A stretch of 64,000 nucleotides of DNA from NCBI RefSeq assembly GCF_000067165.1, contig NC_010162.1:62001-126000 (forward strand), given 5' to 3'. The first letter of the stretch is position 1, and every line of letters begins with the position of its first letter. The position numbers and the translations under genes were made by a program. The notes beneath the pieces were generated by a model. It had not been told where the DNA came from. It worked only from the letters and a program-made list of their open reading frames with translations, and ran no database searches. Positions 10,275-18,930 of the stretch are shown piece by piece. This DNA is from Sorangium cellulosum So ce56. GTDB taxonomy: Bacteria > Myxococcota_A > Polyangia > Polyangiales > Polyangiaceae.

Positions 10275-11081
10275 TCAGCGAACGGCGCCCTCGGCGCCCG
10301 CGGCCTCCTCGTCGTCGTCCTCCTCGTCGTCGTCGTCGTCCTCGTCCTCGTCGTCCTCCTCGCTGTCGTCGTCGTCGTCGTTGCGGTCGAACAGCAGGGA
10401 GGGAGCGCCTTCGTTGCCGTGCTCCGCGAAGATCGCGTCGGCGGCGATCACGAGCTCCTCCATGCGGTCGGCGTCGACGGGGCCGTACACGGCGAGCGCC
10501 ATGGCGCGATCCTGCACGAACAGCCACGCGTCGGGGAAGTCGAGCAGGGCGTCGCGGATGCTCTTCGAGAGCCAACGGCCGATGGCCTTCGCTTCGGGCC
10601 CCTCGACAAGGAACTGCTCCATGAACTCCGGGTCCTTCTTGAACTGGACGCCGGTGTTGGGGGCACGCCTGCCATCGACGATGGGCAGCGGGCACACGGT
10701 GAGCCGGGGCCCGGCCTTGGCCAGCTTGGTGAGGACCACCTGGTACTCGCTGCCGTTCTTCGCGTCCGGGCCCACGACCGCGACGTAGGCGAGCTTCGGG
10801 ACGAGCTCGTAGCGGGCGAGGACCTCGCCGCCGCCCGTCTCCTGCAGCGTATGCTGGAGGCTGGACGGCAACGAGCGCACCGGACGAGGGCCGTCGCCGA
10901 CGGCGTCGGCCTTTCGGCCGCCCGGCTTCGCGCCGGGGCGGGCCGGTGCCGCCTCGGGGGTCATCAGCGCGCGCCAGCGCGCGAGCTCGCGGTCGCGCCG
11001 CGCCTCGTGCCGACCGCGCAAGCCGGTCAGGAACCAGACGACGAGCAACGCAAGGGGACCTACGTACCAGAGCCAGGGCAT
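10275..11081 (-). CDS. Membrane-anchored protein with long Asp/Glu tail
   Basis: A 268-residue protein of unknown function. One N-terminal transmembrane helix (MPWLWYVGPLALLVVWFLTG) is followed by a basic segment that should face the cytoplasm, a mixed globular domain (about 70-225), and a tail of about 30 Asp/Glu residues encoded by GAC/GAG repeats at 10305-10384. The mid region (YELVPKLAYVAVVGPD...) has regular secondary structure, but no motif is recognised. The acidic tail could bind cations or basic proteins, or could be slippage-prone low complexity. Confidence 0.65.
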   Translation of the reverse strand: MPWLWYVGPLALLVVWFLTGLRGRHEARRDRELARWRALMTPEAAPARPGAKPGGRKADAVGDGPRPVRSLPSSLQHTLQETGGGEVLARYELVPKLAYVAVVGPDAKNGSEYQVVLTKLAKAGPRLTVCPLPIVDGRRAPNTGVQFKKDPEFMEQFLVEGPEAKAIGRWLSKSIRDALLDFPDAWLFVQDRAMALAVYGPVDADRMEELVIAADAIFAEHGNEGAPSLLFDRNDDDDDSEEDDEDEDDDDDEEDDDEEAAGAEGAVR

Positions 11082-11188
11082 GGGGCGGCGATGCTAGCAA
11101 ACCTCGCGGAGCTGCGGTGGGGTCGCGCGCGCCTGCGGTGAGGCGAGGCGCGGCTGTCGTGGCGAACCTCGCCGCTTCGCGGCGAAGT

Positions 11189-12886
11189 TCAGGGCGCGGG
11201 GGCCGGAGCGGCGTCGTCCGGCCGCTCGAAGACGCACCAGTAGCCGTTCTTGCTGTGGCGCACCATCCCGGCCACCTGGTACACGCCCCGGAAACGCCGG
11301 TCCTTGCGGAGCTTCTCCTGCGCCGGGAACGGGAGCTTGTCGCACGTGTCGGCGCCGCCGACGAACACGAAGTAGCGCGGCATCTTGTCGAAGACGTGCT
11401 GCACGTAGCCGGGGCCCGTCTTGCGCGTGTAGCCGCCCGGGAGCTTGGAGATCACGGGATCGACGAGGCCGAGGAGATCGAGCACCGGGTAGTCGGTCAC
11501 ATACCCGATGTACCCGATGTCGCCCACGGCGACCTCGCCGGGCTTGCCGTGCTCCACGAACCAGTTGGCCACGCCGCCCGCGGCGCTGTCCCAGAACCGC
11601 TTCTCGTCGTCGAGGATCCGGTGCTGGGCGCGCTCGATCCGCTGCGCCCGGAAGACGCCCAGCGCGATGAGACAGCCGAGCGCGAGCACGCCGGCCCCCG
11701 CGGCGAGGGCGATCGCCCCGCCCTCGGGCGCGTCCGCGGCGCGGGCCGAGAGCTGGGCGAGCAGCGGCTCGAGCAGCGCGCGCGCGCCGAGGCCCGCGAG
11801 GAGGAAGCAGAACGGCTCGAACGGGCTCATGAAGCGGTAGTACGGCATCCAGTCCCCGCCCACGAGGAGCACGTAGCCGCCCACCGCGAGCGCGAGGGCC
11901 GCGACGCAGAGCGCGTCGCGGTGGCGCGCGACGATCGCCACGCAGAGGCCGAAGAGCCCGAGCAGCAGCGCCGGCCACGTGTGCTCCGCGTACTCCGCGA
12001 GGTAGCGCTGCCCCCCGGCCAGCTGCTCCGCGAGGCTGCCGGTCTTGGCGCTCAGCGTGTTCGGCAGCCACGTGCCGTAGTAGCTGTGCCGCCAGAGCAT
12101 GTGGCACGCGATGGGCGCGGCGAAGACGACGCCGCGGAGGAGGTTCTGCCGCCCGAAGAAGCGCAGGCCGAGGAAGAGCATCGGTATGCCGATGAACATC
12201 GGCGCTTCCGGGCGCGTCAGGCCAGCGAGCCCGAAGACGAGGCCCGAATACGGGAAGCCGGTCCCCCGGTCGCGCTCGCGGAACATCATCTCGGTGCCCG
12301 CGAGGACGAGCAGGACGAACAGCGGCGTCTCCAGGCCGAAGACGGCATATCCGCTCTGCACGATCGAGCTCGCGAACAGCCACGTGGCGATGCAAGGGAC
12401 CGCGCCGTGCGGGCGGAGCCGGGCCGAGAGGAGGTAGAGCGCGCCGAGCGAGCCGCAGGCGGCGAGCCCGCCGAGCACCTTGGCGACGACGTCGGGGTCG
12501 AGGCCGAGCTTGATGCCGCCCGCGAGCAGCACGGTCCAGAGGAAGTTCGTGTACCCCTCGATGCGCTCGCCGGCGTTGTAGACGAGCCCGAGGCCCCGGG
12601 CGAAGTTGCGCGCGTACCGGTACGAGATGTACGCGTCGTCGATCGTGAACGAGCGCACGCGCACCATGTTCACGACGAGCAGGAACGCCGGCAAGACGAG
12701 GCCGAACGCGAGGTGCAGGCGCTCGGAGAGCGGCGCGCCTCGCAGCCAGTCGCGCAAGCGTCTGGCCGGGGGCGCTGCTTCGACGACGCCGTCGCCCGCC
12801 GCTTCCATGTCGCCGTCGGCCTCGCCGCTCGGAGGGGCGACCCCGAGTTGCCCGTGCTCTGCTTCTTCCGGTTCCAGGAAAGCCAT
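11189..12886 (-). CDS. GT-C-type integral membrane glycosyltransferase
   Basis: A 565-residue polytopic membrane protein with about ten hydrophobic helices from residue 58 on, after a soluble acidic N-terminus. The first extracytoplasmic loop contains FTIDDAYISYRYARNFA (80-96). The paired Asp83-Asp84 matches the DD/DE metal-site motif of GT-C lipid-phosphate-sugar transferases, including the arabinofuranosyl/mannosyl types with a 'DDAYISYRYARN' start. A Cys-containing C-terminal domain (about 440-565) lies outside the membrane. It probably adds a sugar from a polyprenyl-phosphate donor to a surface glycan. Donor and acceptor are unknown. Confidence 0.75.
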   Translation of the reverse strand: MAFLEPEEAEHGQLGVAPPSGEADGDMEAAGDGVVEAAPPARRLRDWLRGAPLSERLHLAFGLVLPAFLLVVNMVRVRSFTIDDAYISYRYARNFARGLGLVYNAGERIEGYTNFLWTVLLAGGIKLGLDPDVVAKVLGGLAACGSLGALYLLSARLRPHGAVPCIATWLFASSIVQSGYAVFGLETPLFVLLVLAGTEMMFRERDRGTGFPYSGLVFGLAGLTRPEAPMFIGIPMLFLGLRFFGRQNLLRGVVFAAPIACHMLWRHSYYGTWLPNTLSAKTGSLAEQLAGGQRYLAEYAEHTWPALLLGLFGLCVAIVARHRDALCVAALALAVGGYVLLVGGDWMPYYRFMSPFEPFCFLLAGLGARALLEPLLAQLSARAADAPEGGAIALAAGAGVLALGCLIALGVFRAQRIERAQHRILDDEKRFWDSAAGGVANWFVEHGKPGEVAVGDIGYIGYVTDYPVLDLLGLVDPVISKLPGGYTRKTGPGYVQHVFDKMPRYFVFVGGADTCDKLPFPAQEKLRKDRRFRGVYQVAGMVRHSKNGYWCVFERPDDAAPAPAP

Positions 12887-12931
12887 GTGAAGCCTCTCCC
12901 TACCATGGATGGTTCATGTCGGGGTCGTTTC

Positions 12932-12960
12932 TTGGTCGAGGCCCTCATCCAAGCTATCCT
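12932..12960 (+). promoter_or_regulatory. Promoter, leaderless type
   Basis: TTGGTC (12932-12937), 17 bases, then TATCCT (12955-12960). The -10 ends exactly 6 bases before the ATG at 12967 and no ribosome site is seen, so transcription would start at or near the start codon. Confidence 0.45.
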
Positions 12961-12966
12961 CGCGAC

Positions 12967-14292
12967 ATGCGTGCAGCCATTGTCGCTCTTGCCGCCTCCT
13001 CCGCCCTTTTCGTCGCGCCCCCGGCGCTCGGTGCCCGAGGCGTGCCGTGCGGCTTCTATGGAATCGATCCAGGGGCGCCCGTCGACGCAGGGGAGGTGAT
13101 CCTCGACGACAAACACGCGAAGCGGCTCGCGCGCGCGGGCGCCGGCGCCGTGCGCGTCGAGTTCCTGCTCGATGACGCCGAGGCGTGGGACGACGACAAG
13201 CTCGAGCAGTACGACGCCATCATCGACGCGGCGCTCGCCGCGGGCCTCGAGCCGGTCGGGCTCCTCTCTCACCGCACGATCGGAGAAGGACAGGACGTCT
13301 GGAATGACGATCCGGACCGGGACGGCGACAACGCGTACGTGGAGGCGTTCGCCGAGACGGCAGAGGCGCTCATGACGAGGTACGCCGGGGACGTCGTCCA
13401 GTGGGAGATCTGGAGTCAGCCGAACTGCTCCGAGCTCCCCGACCCCGCGCTCGACCCGGAGCACGCCGGCTGCACCTTCATCCTGCCCCGGGTGCTCGCG
13501 CAGATCCTCGCCCAGATCCGCATCCGCAACGAGGCGCTCTTCAACGTCGACGCGCTGTCGCTGACCACGGGCGGCCTGCTCGCCTCGGACGACGCGGCCG
13601 CGCCGTTCTCGGGGGTCGATTACCTGCGCGAGCTCTACGCGCAGCCGGCGTGGGACGATCTCGAGGCGCGCTTCGGCCAGCGGACGCCGTGGTCTCGCCT
13701 CGGTCAACAGCTGTTCTTCCATCAGCGCACCGAGGTCGATCCGGTGACGCTCAACGATTATCTCGACGCGCTGCGCGACCTCGCCGACGAGGAGGGGGAC
13801 GAGAGCCCCTTCGCCGTGACCGGGATGGCGTGGTCGAGCGCGCTCGCCGGCGAGGAGCTCCAGGCGGCGAACCTGACAACGTCGTTCGAGCTCCTCTCGG
13901 AGCGCGACGACGTCGCCGGCGTGGTCTGGGCCAGCTTCCAGGACGCGCCGCTCGACGAGCAGCCCTTCGGCCTCGTCGACGAGGCCGGCGTAGAAAAGCT
14001 CGCGCTCGCCGCGTTCAGCGAGTCGGCCGACAGGTGCGAGCCGGCGGTGCAAGGCGGCGGGTCGGGGAGCGGCGGCGGGGGGAGCGGATCGAGCGGCGGC
14101 GGCGCCGTGGCCGGCTCGCCGCCCGGCGGTAGCGGGCAGATGGGGCGGCCGATCGACGGAAAGCGGCGCGCGAGCTCCTGCAGTTATGCCGCGGGCGCAA
14201 CCAGCGGAGGTGGAACGCGGTCAGATGTGGGTTGGCTCGCATTGTTCGCGATCGGCGCGATCGCGATGGTGCGCTGCCGCCGCGTCATTTGA
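12967..14292 (+). CDS. Secreted glycosidase-like TIM-barrel protein with MYXO-CTERM-like anchor; catalytic Glu replaced
   Basis: A 441-residue exported protein: signal peptide (1-23), an alpha/beta domain that reads like a clan-A glycoside hydrolase barrel (about 28-350), a Gly/Ser linker (about 363-405) and a C-terminal tag with SCSY, a hydrophobic helix (VGWLALFAIGAIAMV) and RCRR, matching the MYXO-CTERM pattern. In active GH5/GH39-like enzymes strand 4 carries WEIWNEPN with the acid/base Glu; here residues 146-153 read WEIWSQPN, so Asn-Glu has become Ser-Gln. It is more likely a carbohydrate-binding pseudoenzyme than an active hydrolase. The ATG at 12967 fits the leaderless promoter. Confidence 0.65.
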   Translation: MRAAIVALAASSALFVAPPALGARGVPCGFYGIDPGAPVDAGEVILDDKHAKRLARAGAGAVRVEFLLDDAEAWDDDKLEQYDAIIDAALAAGLEPVGLLSHRTIGEGQDVWNDDPDRDGDNAYVEAFAETAEALMTRYAGDVVQWEIWSQPNCSELPDPALDPEHAGCTFILPRVLAQILAQIRIRNEALFNVDALSLTTGGLLASDDAAAPFSGVDYLRELYAQPAWDDLEARFGQRTPWSRLGQQLFFHQRTEVDPVTLNDYLDALRDLADEEGDESPFAVTGMAWSSALAGEELQAANLTTSFELLSERDDVAGVVWASFQDAPLDEQPFGLVDEAGVEKLALAAFSESADRCEPAVQGGGSGSGGGGSGSSGGGAVAGSPPGGSGQMGRPIDGKRRASSCSYAAGATSGGGTRSDVGWLALFAIGAIAMVRCRRVI

Positions 14293-14329
14293 AGGCAACT
14301 CGAGCGCTCTCGTCGCCGACAGGTGAGGC

Positions 14330-17300
14330 ATGCCTCACAGCTCGGCGCGCTTCGCGCGGCGGATGGCCGTGCACGTCGGACTTTTGCTCTTCAATGGTTG
14401 CGGGCGCGACGGCGCGGGCGGTCGCTTCGGCGTCTGCGGCGATGGCGTGGTCGACGAGGGCGAGGTGTGCGACGACGTCACTACCGCGGAGGGCGACGGC
14501 TGCTCGCCGACGTGCCAGCGCGAGGAGCCAGCGGCGCCCCGCTGCGGCGACGGCGCGCTCGACGCGGGCGAGGCGTGCGACGACGGCAACACGGCGGCCA
14601 GGGACGGCTGCTCGGGGGCGTGCGAGGTCGAGGTGCCCCCGCGCTGCGGCGACGGCGCCATCGATCCGGGGGAGCAGTGCGACGACGGGAACGTCGCGAC
14701 GGGCGACGGCTGCGAGGTCGATTGCACGAAGACGCCGGCCGAGGAGACCGTCTGCGAGGAGCTTTTGCCGCTCGCGCAGGGGACGTGCGAGGTGGCCGCC
14801 GGCGCGGGCGCGACGCTGATCCGGGGCGTGGTGCTGGCCCCGGGCAGGGTGTACCGGGGCGGGCGGGTGCTCGTGGACGAGCGCGGCGCGATCGCGTGCG
14901 TCGGCTGCGATTGCGAGGCGGCGGGAGCGACGGAGATCATGTGCCCGACCGGCGTCGTCTCCCCGGCCCTGATCAACACGCATGATCACATCACGTACAC
15001 GCAGAACAGCCCGTATACCCCGACCGAGGAGCGCTATGAGCACCGGCACGACTGGCGCACCGGCAACAACGAGCACACGAGGATCGACACGCCCGGCATG
15101 GCGAGCCAGGCGCAGATCCGCTGGGGCGAGCTCCGCTTCCTGATGGGTGGCGCGACCTCGATCGTCGGCTCGGGGAGCGCGCCAGGCCTCCTCCGGAACC
15201 TGGACCGGGCCGACCAGGAGGGCCTGGGCCAGCGCGCGGTCCATCTCGACACGTTCCCGCTCGACGACACGGGCGGCCGCGAGCTCGTGAGCGGTTGCGG
15301 CTACTCGGCCGACATGGTGACAGGGAAGGACGTCGAGGGAGAGGACGCCTATTGCCCGCACGTCGCCGAGGGGATCGATGTGTCGGCGCGCAACGAGTTC
15401 GTCTGCCTGAAGGCGGCGCCGAACGACGTGCTCGAGCCGCAGAGCGCGTTCATCCACGGGATCGGCCTGACCGCGCCCGACTACGCGGCGATGGCGGCGG
15501 AGGGCACGGCGCTCATCTGGTCTCCCCGCTCCAACATCACGCTTTACGGCGACACCGCCGTGGTCACCGCCGCCGCCCGCCTCGGGGTGCAGATCGCGCT
15601 CGGCACCGACTGGATCGCGACCGGATCGATGAACCTCCTGCGCGAGCTCCGGTGCGCGGCGGCGCTGAACGAGACGTATTTCGACGGCTTCTTCACCGAT
15701 GAGGAGCTGTGGAGGATGGTCACCGGGAGCGCCGCCGCGGTCACCGCGACGGACGACGTGATCGGCGCGCTGTCCACGGGGAAGGTCGCCGACATCGCGA
15801 TCTTCGACGGCAGAGAGCGCGAGGGCCACCGCGCGGTCGTCGCCGCCGATCCCGAGGATGTCGTCCTCGTGATGCGCGGCGGAAAGGTCCTGTATGGCGA
15901 CGCGGCCGTGGTGTCCGCGGTCCGGGGCGCGGACGCATGCGACGCGGTCGATGTGTGCGGCGTGTCGAAGCAGGTCTGTCTGCGGGACGAGATCGGGATG
16001 ACGCTGGAGGACCTCGAGCAGCAGGCGGGCGAGATCTACCCGGCCTTCTTCTGCGGCGAGCCCGAGGGCGAGCCGCTCTGCACCCCGTCCCGCGTGGAGA
16101 GCGCGCCCCTGAACGCCTCGGTGAACGGCTCGACCGTCTACACCGGGCAGCCGACGGACGCGGATCTCGACGGCGACGGCATCGAGAACGGCGCGGACGA
16201 TTGCCCGAGCGTCTTCAACCCGATCCGGCCGCTCGACGACGGGGTCCAGGCCGACTTCGACAACGACGGCGACGGCGACGCCTGCGACGCGTGCCCGCTC
16301 GACGCGGGCAGCACGCTCTGCTCGCCGCCGGACCCGAACGACGCCGACAACGACGGCGCGCCGAACGGCGCGGACAACTGCCCGAACCTCCAGAACCCCG
16401 GCCAGGCCGACGCGGACGGCGACGGCAAGGGCGACCCGTGCGACCTGTGCCCGGACCAGGCGAACCCAGGGGCCCTGGGCTGCACGGTGGCGATCTACGC
16501 TATCAAGGACGGCACGCGCGCGGAGGGCGAGGCGGTGGCCCTGGAGAACGTGCTCGTGACCGGGAAGCACGCGAGCGGCTTCTTCGTCCAGGCGAAGCCG
16601 GGCGACCCGGGGTACGCGGGGCCGGCGTACTCCGGCGTTTACGTGTACAGCCCGCAGAACACGGTGCTGGTCGGCGATCGCGTGCGGATCACGAGCGCGG
16701 TGATCTCGAATTACTTCGGGCAGATCCAGCTCGGGTCCGCCGTGGTCGAGGTGATCGCGTCGCTCGGCGAGGCGGTGCCGGCGCCGGAGCCCGTCGCGCT
16801 GGCCGACATCGCGACGGGCGGCGCGCGCGCCGCCGAGCTCGAGGGGGTCCTCGTCGAAATGGAGGGCGTCACCGTGATCGGGCTCGACACGACGGTTCAT
16901 GAATTCATCGTCACAGGCGATCTGCGCGTGGACGACCTCCTGTACCGGGCCGACCCCTTCCCGGCGGAAGGCGACCATTTCGCGAGGATCCGCGGCATTC
17001 TCATCCACCGTAACCACGACTCGAAGGTCGAGCCGCGCGGCGTCGAGGACCTCGTGGCGGTGGCCGCGAAGGCAGGGCTCGTGATCAACGAGGTGGATTA
17101 CGATCAGCCGGGCGGAGATGGAGCCGAGTTCATCGAGATCTACAATGGCGCCGGCGCGCCCGTGGATCTCACGGGCCATGCGCTCGTGCTGGTCGATGGA
17201 TCCAGCAGCGCGCCCTCCGCCTACAGGACGCTCGATCTGAGCTCCGCCGGTACGCTCGCGGCTGGCCAGTACCTCGTCGTCGGCAGCACGGCGGTGGTCG

Positions 17301-17650
17301 GCACCGACACCATGCCAGGCATCGTGGCGGATGGTGCGGTGACGATCGCCTTCTCGGGCGCGCAGACCGATCGGGTGCAGAACGGGGCTCCCGACGGGAT
17401 CGCGTTGATAAACACCATGACAGGAGCCGTGATCGACGCGCTCTCCTACGAGGGGAGCATCCCCGCCGTCACGATCGGGGGCGCCAGCGTGAGCCTCGTC
17501 GAAGGCGACGCGTTGCCGGCCACGGTGGCGGACGGCGGCATGGGGGCTGGCTCGCTCTGCCGCCTGCCCGACGGGACGGACACGAACCAGGCCGCCGCCG
17601 ACTGGGCGCTCTCCGCGACGATCACCCCTGGTGCCGCGAACGTGCCGTGA
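14330..17650 (+). CDS. Multi-module secreted amidohydrolase (DUF4215 repeats, amidohydrolase, TSP3, OB-like, lamin-tail domain)
   Basis: An 1106-residue exported protein. Modules in order: N-terminal export signal with possible lipid-Cys24; three Cys-rich repeats of the CGDGxxDxGExCDDGN type (36-132); an amidohydrolase barrel (about 160-540) with metal ligands HxH 218/220, His344, His376 and Asp427, as in the TrzN/AtzA-type deaminase/chlorohydrolase group; thrombospondin type-3 Ca2+ repeats (608-715) rich in DxDxDG; a beta-rich OB-like domain (about 718-905); and a lamin-tail-like domain (about 915-1040) opening with LVINEVDYDQPGGDGAEFIEIYN. A GGTGAGG ribosome site precedes the ATG. The substrate is unknown; the attached modules suggest surface or matrix attachment. 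Confidence 0.8.
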   Translation: MPHSSARFARRMAVHVGLLLFNGCGRDGAGGRFGVCGDGVVDEGEVCDDVTTAEGDGCSPTCQREEPAAPRCGDGALDAGEACDDGNTAARDGCSGACEVEVPPRCGDGAIDPGEQCDDGNVATGDGCEVDCTKTPAEETVCEELLPLAQGTCEVAAGAGATLIRGVVLAPGRVYRGGRVLVDERGAIACVGCDCEAAGATEIMCPTGVVSPALINTHDHITYTQNSPYTPTEERYEHRHDWRTGNNEHTRIDTPGMASQAQIRWGELRFLMGGATSIVGSGSAPGLLRNLDRADQEGLGQRAVHLDTFPLDDTGGRELVSGCGYSADMVTGKDVEGEDAYCPHVAEGIDVSARNEFVCLKAAPNDVLEPQSAFIHGIGLTAPDYAAMAAEGTALIWSPRSNITLYGDTAVVTAAARLGVQIALGTDWIATGSMNLLRELRCAAALNETYFDGFFTDEELWRMVTGSAAAVTATDDVIGALSTGKVADIAIFDGREREGHRAVVAADPEDVVLVMRGGKVLYGDAAVVSAVRGADACDAVDVCGVSKQVCLRDEIGMTLEDLEQQAGEIYPAFFCGEPEGEPLCTPSRVESAPLNASVNGSTVYTGQPTDADLDGDGIENGADDCPSVFNPIRPLDDGVQADFDNDGDGDACDACPLDAGSTLCSPPDPNDADNDGAPNGADNCPNLQNPGQADADGDGKGDPCDLCPDQANPGALGCTVAIYAIKDGTRAEGEAVALENVLVTGKHASGFFVQAKPGDPGYAGPAYSGVYVYSPQNTVLVGDRVRITSAVISNYFGQIQLGSAVVEVIASLGEAVPAPEPVALADIATGGARAAELEGVLVEMEGVTVIGLDTTVHEFIVTGDLRVDDLLYRADPFPAEGDHFARIRGILIHRNHDSKVEPRGVEDLVAVAAKAGLVINEVDYDQPGGDGAEFIEIYNGAGAPVDLTGHALVLVDGSSSAPSAYRTLDLSSAGTLAAGQYLVVGSTAVVGTDTMPGIVADGAVTIAFSGAQTDRVQNGAPDGIALINTMTGAVIDALSYEGSIPAVTIGGASVSLVEGDALPATVADGGMGAGSLCRLPDGTDTNQAAADWALSATITPGAANVP

Positions 17651-17811
17651 GCCCGGCCGAGACGCTGCGCTCCTCGGCGCAGCGCACCTCGACGGCCCGC
17701 CGTTCGCCCGGCGCCACGCGGTCCGCGCCGCGCGCGCCGGTGTCTTCGTCCTGTCGGCTGTGTCTGGAGAGAGTGAAGAGAATCAAGGAGGAATGAGCCG
17801 TGAGCGGGCGC

Positions 17812-18447
17812 TCACAGGCAGCCGCAGAGCGGGTCGCCCGCCTTGCACACGCACTTTCCGCCCTTCTTGGACGGCGCCGCCGCGCTGGCGCCCCGCGCCG
17901 CGCTGGCGCCCCGCACCGCCTTGCCGGACGTCGCCGCTCGGCCGCGGAGGGTTGCGGCCCCCTTGATGTTCGACGTCTTTGCGTCGGCCACGTCCTCGCC
18001 CTGCGCCAGCGCCTTGGTCGTCTCCGTCGCCTTGTAATCGGCGAACGCCTTCTGCGCCTTCTCGGCGTCGCTCTTGGCGGCGTCGAGCGCGAGGGTAAGC
18101 TCGGTGATCTTCCGGTTGCGCTCGTCGAGCTGGAGGTTGAGCTGCGCGATCCTGTCCTGCTCCGCGACGCGGGCGGCCACGGCCTCGGCCTGAGCCGCCT
18201 CGGCTTCCTTCACCTTGCCGGCGAAGGCGGTCACCGCGACCGTGGCCACGGCCGCCACGACCAGACCCACCCCGAACACGAACCGACCCCGCCGCTTCTG
18301 CCGAACACCCTGGGCGATCGCCTCGAGCTCGCGTTCAAGGTCCCCCGAGCCCGACATGGGCGGCACGCTGGCAGCGACCGGCGCGATGCTGGCGGGCCCT
18401 CTCGTCCCCTGGTAGAGCACTCCCGGGCTTTGTTGCGTGTTCATCAT
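17812..18447 (-). CDS. Single-pass membrane protein with coiled coil and Cys-rich C-terminus
   Basis: A 211-residue protein of unknown function. A cytoplasmic N-terminus (1-52, ending in KQKRRGR-like basic residues) precedes one transmembrane helix (FVFGVGLVVAAVATVAVTAFAG, about 55-76), then an Ala/Glu/Lys-rich coiled coil (about 77-145), an Ala/Arg low-complexity segment, and a C-terminal CVCKAGDPLCGCL with four cysteines in 12 residues. The Cys cluster could hold a metal or form disulfides outside the cell. It is convergent with the amidohydrolase gene; upstream lies a gene-poor repeat region. Confidence 0.65.
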   Translation of the reverse strand: MMNTQQSPGVLYQGTRGPASIAPVAASVPPMSGSGDLERELEAIAQGVRQKRRGRFVFGVGLVVAAVATVAVTAFAGKVKEAEAAQAEAVAARVAEQDRIAQLNLQLDERNRKITELTLALDAAKSDAEKAQKAFADYKATETTKALAQGEDVADAKTSNIKGAATLRGRAATSGKAVRGASAARGASAAAPSKKGGKCVCKAGDPLCGCL

Positions 18448-18480
18448 CGCGCGAGACCTCCTCCTGCGTGAGCGAATCCT

Positions 18481-18513
18481 CCTCTAAGCAAGTGGGGGGC
18501 CTCTAAGCAAGTG
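18481..18513. repeat. 14-bp direct repeat upstream of the coiled-coil membrane protein
   Basis: CCTCTAAGCAAGTG occurs at 18481-18494 and again at 18500-18513, 19 bases apart, 34 bases upstream of the minus-strand start at 18447. It could be a pair of regulator sites. Confidence 0.5.
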
Positions 18514-18573
18514 TGATGCCAGGTGAGCGCGCCTCGACTTGGCGTCGTGTGCGTCGTCCGTGAAGCAAACGGC

Positions 18574-18653
18574 GGTGCAAAGCGAGGACTCACACCGCAA
18601 CGCGGCGGCTCGCACCGCAAAACGAGGACTCACACCGCAAAATGAGGACTCAC
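18574..18653. repeat. Four 20-bp tandem repeats in a 480-bp gene-free stretch
   Basis: Four head-to-tail 20-base units (starts 18574, 18594, 18614, 18634) resemble ACCGCAAAACGAGGACTCAC; units 3 and 4 differ by one base and unit 2 is the most divergent. The surrounding stretch 18448-18930 holds no convincing gene in any frame. A 20-base period does not keep a reading frame, which argues against a coding repeat. Confidence 0.7.
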
Positions 18654-18930
18654 GAGGTGCTCCAGAGGCGAGTCCCGCGAGATCCGGGTGGATCACTTGT
18701 TCTGGTGCATGGATCGCTCACCGGACCTCGATGCGTCCCCTGGTCCAACGGAGGTCCTGCACCACGCTCCGGCAACACCGGCGCTGCCGGCGGGGAGGGA
18801 GGGCCGCATCAGGGCAGCGATCGGAATCGCTCCAATTAAGCCAACGATTCCGGCTACTTGCGTCCGTAGATCGGCCACCGCCGCGCCCCCGCGGATCCGA
18901 GGACGAGAGCGCCTCGTGGCGAGGTGGCCG

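Noticed and set aside
10231..11100. Alternative minus-strand frame with a His/Arg-rich product
   Set aside because: Overlaps the acidic-tailed membrane protein in another frame; lacks membrane helix and natural composition.
18484..18696. Small Cys-containing ORF across the 20-bp repeats
   Set aside because: The 20-bp period shifts frame between units and there is no ribosome site or export signal consistent with a gene.
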